Part shown: piece by piece, positions 53,303 through 63,129 of the stretch
How positions within the stretch are numbered: position 1 is the stretch's first letter
Layout of the letters: each line of letters opens with the position of its first letter
Assembly: GCF_025961315.1 (NCBI RefSeq)
Contig: NZ_JAOQNK010000001.1
Coordinates: 5,084,001 to 5,148,000, forward strand
DNA length: 64,000 nucleotides
Direction of reading: 5' to 3'
Source of the DNA: Sphingobacterium kitahiroshimense
GTDB taxonomy: Bacteria > Bacteroidota > Bacteroidia > Sphingobacteriales > Sphingobacteriaceae
The notes under the pieces: model-generated
What the model saw: only the letters and a program-made list of their open reading frames with translations
What the model was told of the DNA's origin: nothing
Databases searched by the model: none
Position numbers and translations under genes: made by a program

Positions 53303-54475
53303 ATGAAAAAAGACACTCTTATATTACAATACCTTCTTGATAAATATACCAAGAGAGAGATAAATAAAGAAGAATTCGATTTGCTCTTGACGTATTTTAA
53401 AGATCATGACTCCTATAAAGATGTCGAAATTTTTATGGATAAAGATTGGGAAACCTTGAGTGAAGAGTATCCATTAGCAAAATCTAAAAGTGAAGAGCTC
53501 TTTCAAAATATCCTGTTAGACTCACGTTGTAATGTTATTGATCATTCTAAAAAAAATGGAATAGGAATCTTCAGTGTATGGACTTTAGCATCTGCAACAG
53601 CTGCTGCGCTTATTGTTTTAGGTATTTTTCTTCATTACAAAAGTGAGCTCAAATCAAAAATTAATACTGATCAAACACAGTTTGTCGACATACCTGCCGG
53701 TGGCAATAGGGCGACTTTAACTTTAGCTAGTGGAATAAAAATTGTACTTAATCAAAATAAAGAAGGCCTATTGATAGGAGATGATGTAATTACTTATTCA
53801 GACGGATCAATACTTGAAAAAACAACAGAAGTTTTGTCTAGCCAATCTAAAACTATTTATCAAACTATTGAAACTCCAAAAGGAGGTACCTATCAAATCA
53901 CATTATCTGATGGTACAAAAATATGGCTTAATGCAGCTTCTACTCTGACATACCCGTCTGATCTCAAGACTTCAAAATCTAGGATAGTTAGCCTTGAAGG
54001 TGAAGCGTATTTTGAAGTTGCAAAGGATAAGTCCCGACCATTTATAGTTAAAAGTAAGAATCAAACTGTAAAAGTTTTGGGTACACATTTTAATATTAGC
54101 TGTTATGGGGATGAAAAAAGTGTCAAAACGACATTGATTGAAGGTTCTGTTGAGGTAAATGATGTTTTATTGAGACCTAATGAACAATCAATTCTCACAG
54201 ATAATAAAATCAAAGTCTTAACTGTAGCGGCAGAAAAATCCATAGCATGGAAGAATGGCAAATTTGTCTTTAAGAGCGAAAATCTGGGAAGTATAATGAA
54301 AAAATTAGCACGATGGTATGATGTTGAAATTATAGTGGATGGAGATATTAGTGATAAGATATTTACAGGTTCTATCAGCCGATATGATAATATTTCTAAA
54401 ATATTAGAAAAAATATCATTTACTCAAGCTGTAAAGTTTAAAATAGAAGGAAGGAGGATCATAATTATGCCATAG
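53303..54475 (+). CDS. FecR-family anti-sigma factor
   Basis: 390 residues from ATG 53303; an in-frame ATG at 53288 is possible. The cytoplasmic N-terminus (about 1-85) should hold the sigma factor. One membrane helix at about 88-112 follows, then the periplasmic FecR domain (about 175-270, QTIETPKGGTYQITLSDGTKIWLNAASTL... and GEAYFEVAKD). The C-terminal DUF4974/STN-like domain (about 320-390) ends in a run of Ile before the stop. It relays the signal from the SusC plug/STN domain to the sigma factor. Confidence 0.93.
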   Translation: MKKDTLILQYLLDKYTKREINKEEFDLLLTYFKDHDSYKDVEIFMDKDWETLSEEYPLAKSKSEELFQNILLDSRCNVIDHSKKNGIGIFSVWTLASATAAALIVLGIFLHYKSELKSKINTDQTQFVDIPAGGNRATLTLASGIKIVLNQNKEGLLIGDDVITYSDGSILEKTTEVLSSQSKTIYQTIETPKGGTYQITLSDGTKIWLNAASTLTYPSDLKTSKSRIVSLEGEAYFEVAKDKSRPFIVKSKNQTVKVLGTHFNISCYGDEKSVKTTLIEGSVEVNDVLLRPNEQSILTDNKIKVLTVAAEKSIAWKNGKFVFKSENLGSIMKKLARWYDVEIIVDGDISDKIFTGSISRYDNISKILEKISFTQAVKFKIEGRRIIIMP

Positions 54476-54511
54476 TTTTACAAATAAACAATTTGGCTAA
54501 AGAAAAAAAAA

Positions 54512-54535
54512 CGGGAGTACTTCGAACTACTCCCG
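54512..54535 (+). promoter_or_regulatory. GC-rich hairpin in the leader of the STN SusC gene
   Basis: CGGGAGTA (54512-54519) pairs with TACTCCCG (54528-54535) around an eight-base loop, between the FecR stop and the SusC start. There is no T-run after it, so a processing or stability element is as likely as a terminator. No exact TAnnTTTG box follows it. Confidence 0.5.
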
Positions 54536-54605
54536 CCTAATTTGTTTGGCCTATTTTAAAATTCCTAACCAGAACTAAATTACTTAACCAAACCAATCAA
54601 AATTA

Positions 54606-57600
54606 ATGAAAATTAATGAAAGACCGGGGGGAAATTCTTATGTCGGAACCCTCCGAAAAATATTGATTCTTATGAAACTCACGACATTCATATTGCTTAT
54701 CTCCTTAGTTCAGGTAAGTGCTATAACAAATGCCCAAATCACAATTAAGGAGAGAAATATTACTCTTCAAAAAATAATGGACAAAATTAGTTTGCAAAGT
54801 GGCTATGATTTTATCTATTTAGACAGTGATCTTATAAATTTGAAGGCTATAAGTGTTGATTTAAAAAACGAAAACATCAATACTGCTTTGAAAATCTGTT
54901 TCGCAGATCAACCTTTGACCTATTTTGTAAATGACAAAACTGTCATGATTAAAAAAAAGCAATCTTATCTACTCAATTCGGTTGTTCAATCTATTTTAGT
55001 CCAAGATATTAAAGGTATCGTACTTGATGAAAAAGGAGCACCCTTAGCAGGAGTAACTGTTAGGTTGAAGGGCTCAAAAATAGTCGTCACTACCGATGGG
55101 CAAGGTCAGTTTTTTTTAAATAAAGTTGGTAAAGAACAGCAACTCCAGGTCTCATTTGTGGGTTATCGAACAAAAGATATAGTAATTGGGGTATCACGCG
55201 ATATTACTGTTAAAATGGAACTAGCAACTTCTGTTCTGGAGGAGGTCGCGGTTGTCAATACCGGATACCAGACAATCTCTAAGGAGAGGGCGACAGGAGC
55301 TTTTAATACGATTAGTCAAGAACAGTTAGAAAAACCTGCAACAAGTATTGCTCAACGCTTGATCGGTACCACGGCTGGTATGCAGGCTACCTTGGATGCT
55401 GATGGCAATCCAAGGTTTGAAATAAGGGGCCAATCTGCATTAAATATTAGGGACGGTTTTGGTGTCCGCAATCAGAATGCGGCACCACTAGTTGTTGTAG
55501 ATGGATTCCCGATTCAGGGCGATTTTAGTACAATAAATCCTAATGATGTTGAAACTGTGACCGTACTGAAGGACGCTGCAGCAGCTTCCATTTGGGGAGC
55601 TAAATCAGCTAATGGCGTTATTGTCGTTGTGACAAAAAAAGGTAAAAAAGGTACTCCACTCGCTATAAACTTTTCAGCCTTTACTCGTATTTCAAAAAAA
55701 CTGGATCTTGATTATGTAAATCCGTTGGCATCATCTTCTGAAACGATAGATTACGAAATGAAATCTTTTGGAAATTGGGGTGCAAGTATTAATGGAGGGA
55801 ATTTTCCTAATGATGTTTATAAAGCGTGGTCTCCTGGTACAATTGCATTGAGTGAATATAATTTGGGACATATCTCGCTTCAGGATCGTGATGCTTTACT
55901 TACAAAATACAAAGGGCTAAGTAACAAAAAACAGATTAAGGATGAATTGTTAAAAAACCCATCAGTTCAACAATACAATTTGGATTTCTCTGGTTCAAAT
56001 GAAAGAATGAGCAACCGTGTATCCCTACTTTATGAGAACACACAATCAAATTTCAAATATTCAGACAATAAGAAATATAATGTTAATTATAACACTTCAG
56101 CGGATATATTTAAGTGGTTAAAACTAAATTTTGGCGGACTTGTAAACTATAATAAGATCAATAGAAGTGGAGCAAACTATAATGTCAATCCGTATGGGTC
56201 TCCTAATCCATTGGCTGATATTGCTAATATTGCACCATATGAAATGCTTAGGAATGAAGATGGTTCTCTCAATAATATAGGTAAATATTATACACCTATT
56301 ATTGATAAGTTAGTACCAACATCGTTGTTTCCATATGCTGATTGGACATATAATCCAATTCAGGAAATTGAAAATAGAAAATATACGAGTGAGCAGTTGA
56401 ATACACGGTTACAAGCAGGACTTTCTTTTAAGATTATTAAGGGACTTACATTTGATACTAAGATTCAATATGAGTTATTTAATACTACCAATAGAAATTG
56501 GAACAATGAAAACACTTTTTATGTAAGGAATATTGTTAATTCGGCGGCGAGCTGGAATCGGGTTACAAATCGTGTGACGCCAAATCTACCTAAAGGAGGA
56601 ATTCTTGAACAAGGTCGAGTCAAAACAGAATCCTATATTTTCAGGAACCAATTAAATTTTGAAAGGAAGTTTAAGGAAGATCATGAAATTTCATTTATTG
56701 GAGGTACCGAAATCAATAATCTTGTATCACAAACTTTTACGTCCCCTACCGCTTATGGATATAATAGTGAAACGCTTGGCGTAGGAATATTTCCAAATGG
56801 TCCAGGTACGCCAACTGCTCCAATAGTTGACTGGACAGGTTTCAATCAATCATTTGAATATGTTAATAAATTTACGCATGTGACCGATCGATACTTTTCG
56901 CTATTTGGTAATGCCTCTTATACGTATAAAAGAAAATATACATTATCTGGTAGTATACGTACAGATGCTTCAAATCTTATTACAGACGACCCATCTTATC
57001 GCTATGCTCCTTTCTGGTCATTGGGAGGTAGTTGGCAAATAAGCAAAGAACAATTTATGCAAGAAAGTAAATGGATTGATCATTTAGCACTAAGAGCTAC
57101 TTATGGCTATAATGGAAATGTCGATAGGTCGACTTCTTTCCGCCCTCTCATTGCCATAGAGCCATCTCCTAATCTTTATACAGGAGATTATAGAGCCACA
57201 ATATCTAGTTATGGAAATCCTAATCTTCGTTGGGAGAAAACAGGAACTTGGAATATTGGTGTTGATTATAGTTTGTTCGGCGGATCTATTTTTGGTAAAG
57301 TTGATGTGTATAACAAGGCAGGTAAGGATTTAATTGCTACCCTTTCTATTCCAGGAGTAAATGGAACCACACGTCAAAACCTGAATAATGCAGCAATGAC
57401 GAATAAGGGTATTGAACTGGAAATTGGTACCGTGCAACGTTTGAGAGGTAATGACATTGTATGGCGAGGAAATGCTAACTTTTCTTATAATAAAAATCAG
57501 ATAACCAAATTATTTGTTGCAAATTATTATGCTTCGTCACTTGTTGGTGGAGGTTCGAATGCTTACGTAGAAGGTGAGGATTCAAATACACTTTGGGCTT

Positions 57601-58208
57601 ATGAATATACTGGTGTAAAAAACAATCAGCCTACTATCGCTGGACCAAATGGTACTTTTTTTGATTTTGCAACGAATACCCCGGGCAATGGGACGACATA
57701 TTTATTAAATATGGGAACTACAGTTGCGCCTTACACGTTAGGGTTTACAAACTCATTTAAAGTCTACGATTTTAATTTTTCTTTTATAGTTACTGGGAAA
57801 TTTGGGCATAAATTTAAGAGGGAAGGGTTTAATTATCCAGCAACTCTACAATCTAGAGTATTACCTAATAAAAAGATTAATGAAGTATTAAATGGAGATC
57901 TAATGCAGGTTATTCCGCTACCGCTTAATCAAATAGAGCCACGGTACTATTTTTGGGGTAGATTTCATCCTTATATGAATTATTTGGTTGAGAATGCTTC
58001 TCATATTCGGATGCAGGAAATCAATTTAACATATAATCTTCCTTTCAGATTGGGATCGAAAATCAATTTGAAACGTGTACAAGTATTCGCTCAGGGAAAT
58101 GATTTATTCACGGTTGTAGCTAATAAAGCTGGGGAAGATCCAGAATATCCTTTAGGTACTCTAAAACCGCAACCACGAATTTCTTTGGGTATCAAATGTG
58201 AACTATAA
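54606..58208 (+). CDS. SusC-type TonB-dependent transporter with STN signalling domain
   Basis: 1200 residues. The extended N-terminus before the signal sequence (LMKLTTFILLISLVQVSA) is usual for this subclass. Then come the STN domain (about 48-118, ITIKERNITLQKIMDKISLQSGYDFIY...), a carboxypeptidase-like domain (about 133-215), the plug with VAVVNTGYQTISKERATGAF near 225, and the barrel. The STN domain contacts FecR in the periplasm, so this is the ligand sensor of the sigma/FecR system as well as the transporter. The SusD partner starts 11 bases later. Confidence 0.94.
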   Translation: MKINERPGGNSYVGTLRKILILMKLTTFILLISLVQVSAITNAQITIKERNITLQKIMDKISLQSGYDFIYLDSDLINLKAISVDLKNENINTALKICFADQPLTYFVNDKTVMIKKKQSYLLNSVVQSILVQDIKGIVLDEKGAPLAGVTVRLKGSKIVVTTDGQGQFFLNKVGKEQQLQVSFVGYRTKDIVIGVSRDITVKMELATSVLEEVAVVNTGYQTISKERATGAFNTISQEQLEKPATSIAQRLIGTTAGMQATLDADGNPRFEIRGQSALNIRDGFGVRNQNAAPLVVVDGFPIQGDFSTINPNDVETVTVLKDAAAASIWGAKSANGVIVVVTKKGKKGTPLAINFSAFTRISKKLDLDYVNPLASSSETIDYEMKSFGNWGASINGGNFPNDVYKAWSPGTIALSEYNLGHISLQDRDALLTKYKGLSNKKQIKDELLKNPSVQQYNLDFSGSNERMSNRVSLLYENTQSNFKYSDNKKYNVNYNTSADIFKWLKLNFGGLVNYNKINRSGANYNVNPYGSPNPLADIANIAPYEMLRNEDGSLNNIGKYYTPIIDKLVPTSLFPYADWTYNPIQEIENRKYTSEQLNTRLQAGLSFKIIKGLTFDTKIQYELFNTTNRNWNNENTFYVRNIVNSAASWNRVTNRVTPNLPKGGILEQGRVKTESYIFRNQLNFERKFKEDHEISFIGGTEINNLVSQTFTSPTAYGYNSETLGVGIFPNGPGTPTAPIVDWTGFNQSFEYVNKFTHVTDRYFSLFGNASYTYKRKYTLSGSIRTDASNLITDDPSYRYAPFWSLGGSWQISKEQFMQESKWIDHLALRATYGYNGNVDRSTSFRPLIAIEPSPNLYTGDYRATISSYGNPNLRWEKTGTWNIGVDYSLFGGSIFGKVDVYNKAGKDLIATLSIPGVNGTTRQNLNNAAMTNKGIELEIGTVQRLRGNDIVWRGNANFSYNKNQITKLFVANYYASSLVGGGSNAYVEGEDSNTLWAYEYTGVKNNQPTIAGPNGTFFDFATNTPGNGTTYLLNMGTTVAPYTLGFTNSFKVYDFNFSFIVTGKFGHKFKREGFNYPATLQSRVLPNKKINEVLNGDLMQVIPLPLNQIEPRYYFWGRFHPYMNYLVENASHIRMQEINLTYNLPFRLGSKINLKRVQVFAQGNDLFTVVANKAGEDPEYPLGTLKPQPRISLGIKCEL

Positions 58209-58219
58209 AAACGTCAATC

Positions 58220-59758
58220 ATGAAAAATAGATATGTATATAATTATAACCTCTTAATTTTGCTTTCTTCATCGATCCTATTTTTAGGATGTAAGCGCTTT
58301 TTAGAAGAACCACCATCTAAGACCTCGGCTCTGGTTGTGAAAACAACAGCACAGATCAATGCTTTATTAGATAATCAGTCTACTTTTTTTCAAGAAGATA
58401 ACCGTACGCAAGTGTATGGAACAGACGATTGGGGAATGAATGTTGACTTATATAATGGTGGACGTTCTGTGCTTTCCAATATTGCAAGTATCCAATTTTC
58501 TACTTGGGATTCTCAATATTTGCTCAATGATATTTCCGATAATTTTTGGTCCAATGAATACAAGAAAATATTTACAGCGAATATGGCGTTGAGTAGTCTG
58601 GCGAATGTAACAGGATCAGAGCAAGATAAAGAAATTATAAGAACTGATGCCCATTTTATCCGAGCTTACAGTTATTGGGCACTTGTAAATACCTACTGCC
58701 TACCGTACACAGAGGAAAATAAAAATGAATTAGGTCTTCCTATTAAAACAAGTACGAGTTTTGAAGAACCGATTGAACGGCAGCCTTTACAGAAAGTATA
58801 TGAACTAATTGAATCAGATCTTTCAGAGGCTCTTAAGACATCGGTTTCTTTGACACAGTCAGGCCGTCCTCGACATTGGCGAGCAAGTAAAGAAGCCGTG
58901 AATGCTTTCGCAGCTCGTTATTTTCTGCATAAAAATAATTATAATAAAGCCGTAGAACATGCGGATGAAACTTTAAAGGGGTATAATTTACTCGTTGATT
59001 ATAACACCGAGATGCGCTATGGAATTGATGGCACTGCCGGAATAAATGCAGGAACGCCCCAAGCGGAAACAGTAACGCTGAAATATCCATATACACATAA
59101 CAACCAAAGTGACCAAACAGATATGATCGCATGGAAGGAGTTCCTTTATTTTCGGATGTTAAGTTTAGGAACTTGGTGGTATATTCCAAGTAAAGAATTA
59201 CTTGCTCTTTATGATAAAGAGAATGATTTAAGATATAAATACCATATGGTAGAAAACTATTCTTACGATCGTGGTATGGTAAAACCAGCGTATAGTTATC
59301 CGGGATATGTTTTCTTTTTCAAACAATGGACACCTTCTGGCCCAACAGTAGCGGAAACACTTTTAATAAAAGCAGAAGCACAAGCGCGTCTAAATGAAGT
59401 TCAAAATGCAATGAATACAGTAAACATTTTACGGTCAAAAAGAATGAAGCCAGGACCTTGGGTAGATCTAACGGCAAGCTCTAAAGAAGATGCAATAAAA
59501 AAGATTCTAGAAGAAAGAAGAAGAGAAATGCCATTTGTACAACGGTGGTTTGATATTCGACGATACAATAATAATGAAGATCCAAATGATGATATCATTT
59601 TGACGAGAGACTTTTATCCCTATAATGGTACAAATGTATTGTTCAACGAACCTGTTAAAACCTATACTTTGCCCAAAAATTCTAGAAGATATGCCAGTCC
59701 AATTCCTTCAACAGAGATCATTTCTAGCAATGGAGTAATTGTTCAAAATAATTATTAA
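58220..59758 (+). CDS. SusD/RagB-type surface lipoprotein (third pair)
   Basis: 512 residues. Lipobox LFLGC with Cys24, then KRFLEEPPSKTSAL. Helical repeats have DAHFIRAYSYWALVNTYCLPY, and the C-terminal family signature is EERRREMPFVQRWFDIRRY. It is the partner lid of the STN SusC. Sigma/FecR-linked SusC/SusD pairs in this phylum often serve host or fungal glycans, glycoproteins or peptides; no hydrolase is present here, so the ligand is unknown. Confidence 0.93.
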   Translation: MKNRYVYNYNLLILLSSSILFLGCKRFLEEPPSKTSALVVKTTAQINALLDNQSTFFQEDNRTQVYGTDDWGMNVDLYNGGRSVLSNIASIQFSTWDSQYLLNDISDNFWSNEYKKIFTANMALSSLANVTGSEQDKEIIRTDAHFIRAYSYWALVNTYCLPYTEENKNELGLPIKTSTSFEEPIERQPLQKVYELIESDLSEALKTSVSLTQSGRPRHWRASKEAVNAFAARYFLHKNNYNKAVEHADETLKGYNLLVDYNTEMRYGIDGTAGINAGTPQAETVTLKYPYTHNNQSDQTDMIAWKEFLYFRMLSLGTWWYIPSKELLALYDKENDLRYKYHMVENYSYDRGMVKPAYSYPGYVFFFKQWTPSGPTVAETLLIKAEAQARLNEVQNAMNTVNILRSKRMKPGPWVDLTASSKEDAIKKILEERRREMPFVQRWFDIRRYNNNEDPNDDIILTRDFYPYNGTNVLFNEPVKTYTLPKNSRRYASPIPSTEIISSNGVIVQNNY

Positions 59759-59782
59759 AAATTAATTCACAAAAAAAGAAAA

Positions 59783-60916
59783 ATGATGAAAACGTCAACA
59801 ATCATAAGTATAGTGCTATATATTATTTTAGCATCTGTAGGTAGCAAAGCTCAAGCCCAAAAATCCAAAGAAGACAATTATCAAATCAATGGACAGATAA
59901 AAGGATTGAATAATAATCAGATCTTTATCATTGTTTATAAAGAAGGTAATGAAAAAACTGATACGTTAACAACGATCAGCGTAGGTGAAAAATTTGAGAT
60001 GAAAGGGTTTACAGATAAGTCTAGATCAGTACAACTGCATTTGGGAGAAATAAATCCTCGTAAAAATTCTTACTTTTATTTAGAGCCCGGAATAATAAAA
60101 ATTACAGGAAACGTTGATCATCCTGATGAAATCAAAATATTGGGTACGGAAACAAATGAAGCTTATACCAGAACACAAGAGTTTTTAGTGCCTTTGTATA
60201 AAAGAAGATCTGCATTGATCCAACAGATACGAAATCTAAAAGAGGGTACTCCCGATTACAAAAACTTAGCAGTATCAATAAAAAGTAAGAGTGATTCGGT
60301 AAACGATTACAAGATTTTATTTATAAAGGAAAACCCGCGCTCAGATATTAGTTTGGGTTATTTATATGTTCTTCAAGATAACCTTCCGGTTGGTCTCGCA
60401 GACTCATTATACACAAACCTAGTTCCCAACCTAAGGTCAACAGTACAGGGCAAATATATTGGTGATAAATTAGCAGCAAGTAAAACCGTTGCAGTAGGTA
60501 AGAAAGCACCTGATTTCACATCTTCAGACACCACCGGAGCAGCTATAAAATTAAGTGATTTTAAAGGAAAATATGTGTTGCTTGAATTTTGGGCACACTG
60601 GTGTGTACCTTGTCGAGCGCAACATCCCCATATGAAGGTTATTTATGACAAGTTTAAAGATAAAGGGTTTACCATATTGCAATATTCCATTGACGTGAAA
60701 AAAGATGAAAAAAAATGGAAAGAGGCAATTGTTAAAGATGGATTAGTATGGCCACAGGCTTCTGATCTTTCTAACGGTAAAGCTCCAGTGGCAGAACTTT
60801 ACGGCGTTCAACCAATACCTGACAGTTTTCTGATCTCTCCTGATGGAACCATTATTGGACGTAGATTAAGTCATCAAGAACTAGAAGATATACTTAGCCA
60901 AAAATTAAGTAAATGA
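59783..60916 (+). CDS. TlpA-like thiol-disulfide oxidoreductase with DUF4369 domain
   Basis: 377 residues (MM start; the second Met is equally good). Signal peptide ending KAQAQ, a DUF4369 beta domain (about 28-125), a helical linker and a thioredoxin fold (about 235-377). The active site is W-C274-V-P-C277 and the cis-Pro region is GVQPIPDSF. The protein is periplasmic or outer-membrane facing. Such genes are frequent at the end of STN-SusC/SusD operons in Sphingobacteriales. The role is probably reducing disulfides in the transporter or imported peptides, which is inferred. Confidence 0.9.
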   Translation: MMKTSTIISIVLYIILASVGSKAQAQKSKEDNYQINGQIKGLNNNQIFIIVYKEGNEKTDTLTTISVGEKFEMKGFTDKSRSVQLHLGEINPRKNSYFYLEPGIIKITGNVDHPDEIKILGTETNEAYTRTQEFLVPLYKRRSALIQQIRNLKEGTPDYKNLAVSIKSKSDSVNDYKILFIKENPRSDISLGYLYVLQDNLPVGLADSLYTNLVPNLRSTVQGKYIGDKLAASKTVAVGKKAPDFTSSDTTGAAIKLSDFKGKYVLLEFWAHWCVPCRAQHPHMKVIYDKFKDKGFTILQYSIDVKKDEKKWKEAIVKDGLVWPQASDLSNGKAPVAELYGVQPIPDSFLISPDGTIIGRRLSHQELEDILSQKLSK

Positions 60917-60976
60917 TATCTTTAATTTAATTTTTTTAGATGGTATTATGGAATTTTTAATACTTTAGCATGCTTT

Positions 60977-61016
60977 AAAGTCTATTGCCCAATCACGGAA
61001 GGTAATAGACTTTTTT
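60977..61016 (+). terminator. Terminator of the STN SusC operon
   Basis: 10-bp stem AAAGTCTATT (60977-60986) with AATAGACTTT (61004-61013), running straight into six T (61011-61016). Confidence 0.8.
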
Positions 61017-61099
61017 GCTTTAATGAGTATTGTAGTTTGTCTTAACATTTGAGTTTTTTTTTGCAATATCTTTTGAATAATTCAATTTAACATTTTATT

Positions 61100-63127
61100 T
61101 TATTCTCCCCCTGACACATTTCTAGTTACACTCTCGTTTGTAGGCTTAAAATTTAAGTTTGCTATATCTTTACTTATACGCCCGTTTAGCTGTTTTATTT
61201 TTTGAAAACGTCTTTCATTTGATTTTGTGTTGCAGCGACTTTTATTTTTATCAGCTTTATTCTCTATCAAAAAGCTTGATATTAATTCGTGGTAGTGATA
61301 GGAATGGGCATGCAGATTCATTATTTTCTTTCTATATCCCTTAGCAAGACCTGGTTCTTTTTGAGTTAAAAAACAGGAGTCTGATAGTGCAGTCAATGAC
61401 ATAAAGGCTTTTTTCCTGGCAACTCTCATGTTTAAGTGAGATTGATCATTGGGTAGGTGAAGAAAGTCCATTACAGCCTCCTTAAATTTATTATTTTCCT
61501 GCAGTACATTTTTGATTATAATATCTATCTTTTGACCGGCTCTTATTGGAATTAAATACCAGCACAAAACTGATAGTCCACATCCTAAACAAGTAAATAA
61601 TAGGCGGTTTGTCGAAATGTTAATTATATTGTGCTCTGTTAAGTTTAAAGCTACGACAACAGATGCGGTAATAAAAGCGACAGAAATATCATAATAGCGG
61701 CGGTTAAAAATTAAAAAACAGAACATAAGTATTCCAGCGAAAAGGATAGAATAATAAATATCCGTTGTTAGATTAACTATTAATGATCCTAAAATTAAAC
61801 CGATCATGGTTCCGGTCAGTCTATCAATATTGCGAACAACTGTAGCCGAGAAAGTTGGCCTAGTAACGACAATGATAGTCATAAAGATCCAGTAGGTATA
61901 TTTCATTTCTGATAATATATACCCAAAAATCCCGCCTACTAAAAATAAAAAAGCCATCCGGAGAGCAAACATCGATAATGGTGTATAGGAATGAATATGA
62001 TACCAGATATCTTTTATTGATGATTTTACCGGAGTAATAAAGCTATCATAATCGATTTGACGATCATAGAATGCCTTAACTAGATGATCTTCATTACCTT
62101 CCTCTAATAGTCGTCTAGATTGTATAAAAGCTGTTGAATTTTCGATAACATCAATTAGTGCTTCATTTGCACTTTTATTATGGCGAAAGTTTATTTGCTC
62201 CAGATCTTCTATACCTCTAGAGATTTGCTGGATGTAATATGAATCTTTGCTATTATTTTTTTGATTGTGCATTGTTGTTTCAACACAATCTGCAACAGCC
62301 AGTATTAATGCTTTAACTTTTTTTGAAGCTCCGATTTGATCAAGCTCCATACGAATCTCTTGGTAATCTCTATTTACGGAAGTGGCCAAGGAATAGAGGT
62401 CAATCAATTGGTAAGCATGTATCCAAAGCGGATATGCAGTTTCATTTTGAAAAGTGTTTTTATTTTGTAGTAAGAGATAGCGTATCAGCTCATGCTGTTC
62501 TGCTAAACGGATACTGATTTGGGCTGCTTCCTTGTAAATTTGATTTAAAGGATCATCTTTAACATAATATTTTGCTTTTACCCGTAGTAACTGAGCTGAT
62601 GTAAGATAGCAAATGTTAAGAGCACGTTTAAGTTCCCATAGCGGAAATAAACGAGAGTGAATTATACTGACCAAATGATAAAATGCAGTTCCAGCCCCTG
62701 CAAATAGAGCAAATTGTAACGGATCATGAGGATGCAACCCCATTGTAAAAGTAATCATAAACAGATTTGTTACTCCTACCATACCTATACGTTTTCCGAG
62801 CGCTGTAAACATCGTGAAGATGGCGGCAGCAGCACTTACTGCTACGATAAGAAAAATAGGGTATGGGAGCAAGACTCCAACTGTCAATGCTATTGTCATT
62901 GTCCAGAATATACCAGATCTAGCAACAAGCAATTTATCTTTTTGGCGACCAGGAAAATCTGTCATTGAGGCATTCATGGCCGCGATTAAAAATGGAACAC
63001 TATAGTCCAGATGATAATAATATCCGATCAAAAATGCGGGTATCATTGCCGAAAGACAAGCTCTTAAAGCCTCCGGTCCAAATTCATTTAAGAGCCCCGC
63101 TGAATTGCGTAATGCTATTTTAATCAT
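61100..63127 (-). CDS. FUSC-family inner-membrane protein (YccS/YhfK-like)
   Basis: 675 residues in the two-repeat layout of the family. Each repeat has a block of membrane helices (about 20-150 and 385-520) followed by a cytoplasmic helical part (about 160-370 and 530-675). The second block carries the typical TRPTFSATVVRNIDRLTGTMIGLILGSL segment. Relatives such as AaeB export aromatic carboxylic acids, and others are of unknown function. It lies 2 bases after the aminotransferase stop, so the two are one operon. An efflux role for aromatic products is inferred from that link. Confidence 0.87.
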   Translation of the reverse strand: MIKIALRNSAGLLNEFGPEALRACLSAMIPAFLIGYYYHLDYSVPFLIAAMNASMTDFPGRQKDKLLVARSGIFWTMTIALTVGVLLPYPIFLIVAVSAAAAIFTMFTALGKRIGMVGVTNLFMITFTMGLHPHDPLQFALFAGAGTAFYHLVSIIHSRLFPLWELKRALNICYLTSAQLLRVKAKYYVKDDPLNQIYKEAAQISIRLAEQHELIRYLLLQNKNTFQNETAYPLWIHAYQLIDLYSLATSVNRDYQEIRMELDQIGASKKVKALILAVADCVETTMHNQKNNSKDSYYIQQISRGIEDLEQINFRHNKSANEALIDVIENSTAFIQSRRLLEEGNEDHLVKAFYDRQIDYDSFITPVKSSIKDIWYHIHSYTPLSMFALRMAFLFLVGGIFGYILSEMKYTYWIFMTIIVVTRPTFSATVVRNIDRLTGTMIGLILGSLIVNLTTDIYYSILFAGILMFCFLIFNRRYYDISVAFITASVVVALNLTEHNIINISTNRLLFTCLGCGLSVLCWYLIPIRAGQKIDIIIKNVLQENNKFKEAVMDFLHLPNDQSHLNMRVARKKAFMSLTALSDSCFLTQKEPGLAKGYRKKIMNLHAHSYHYHELISSFLIENKADKNKSRCNTKSNERRFQKIKQLNGRISKDIANLNFKPTNESVTRNVSGGE

Positions 63128-63129
63128 TA

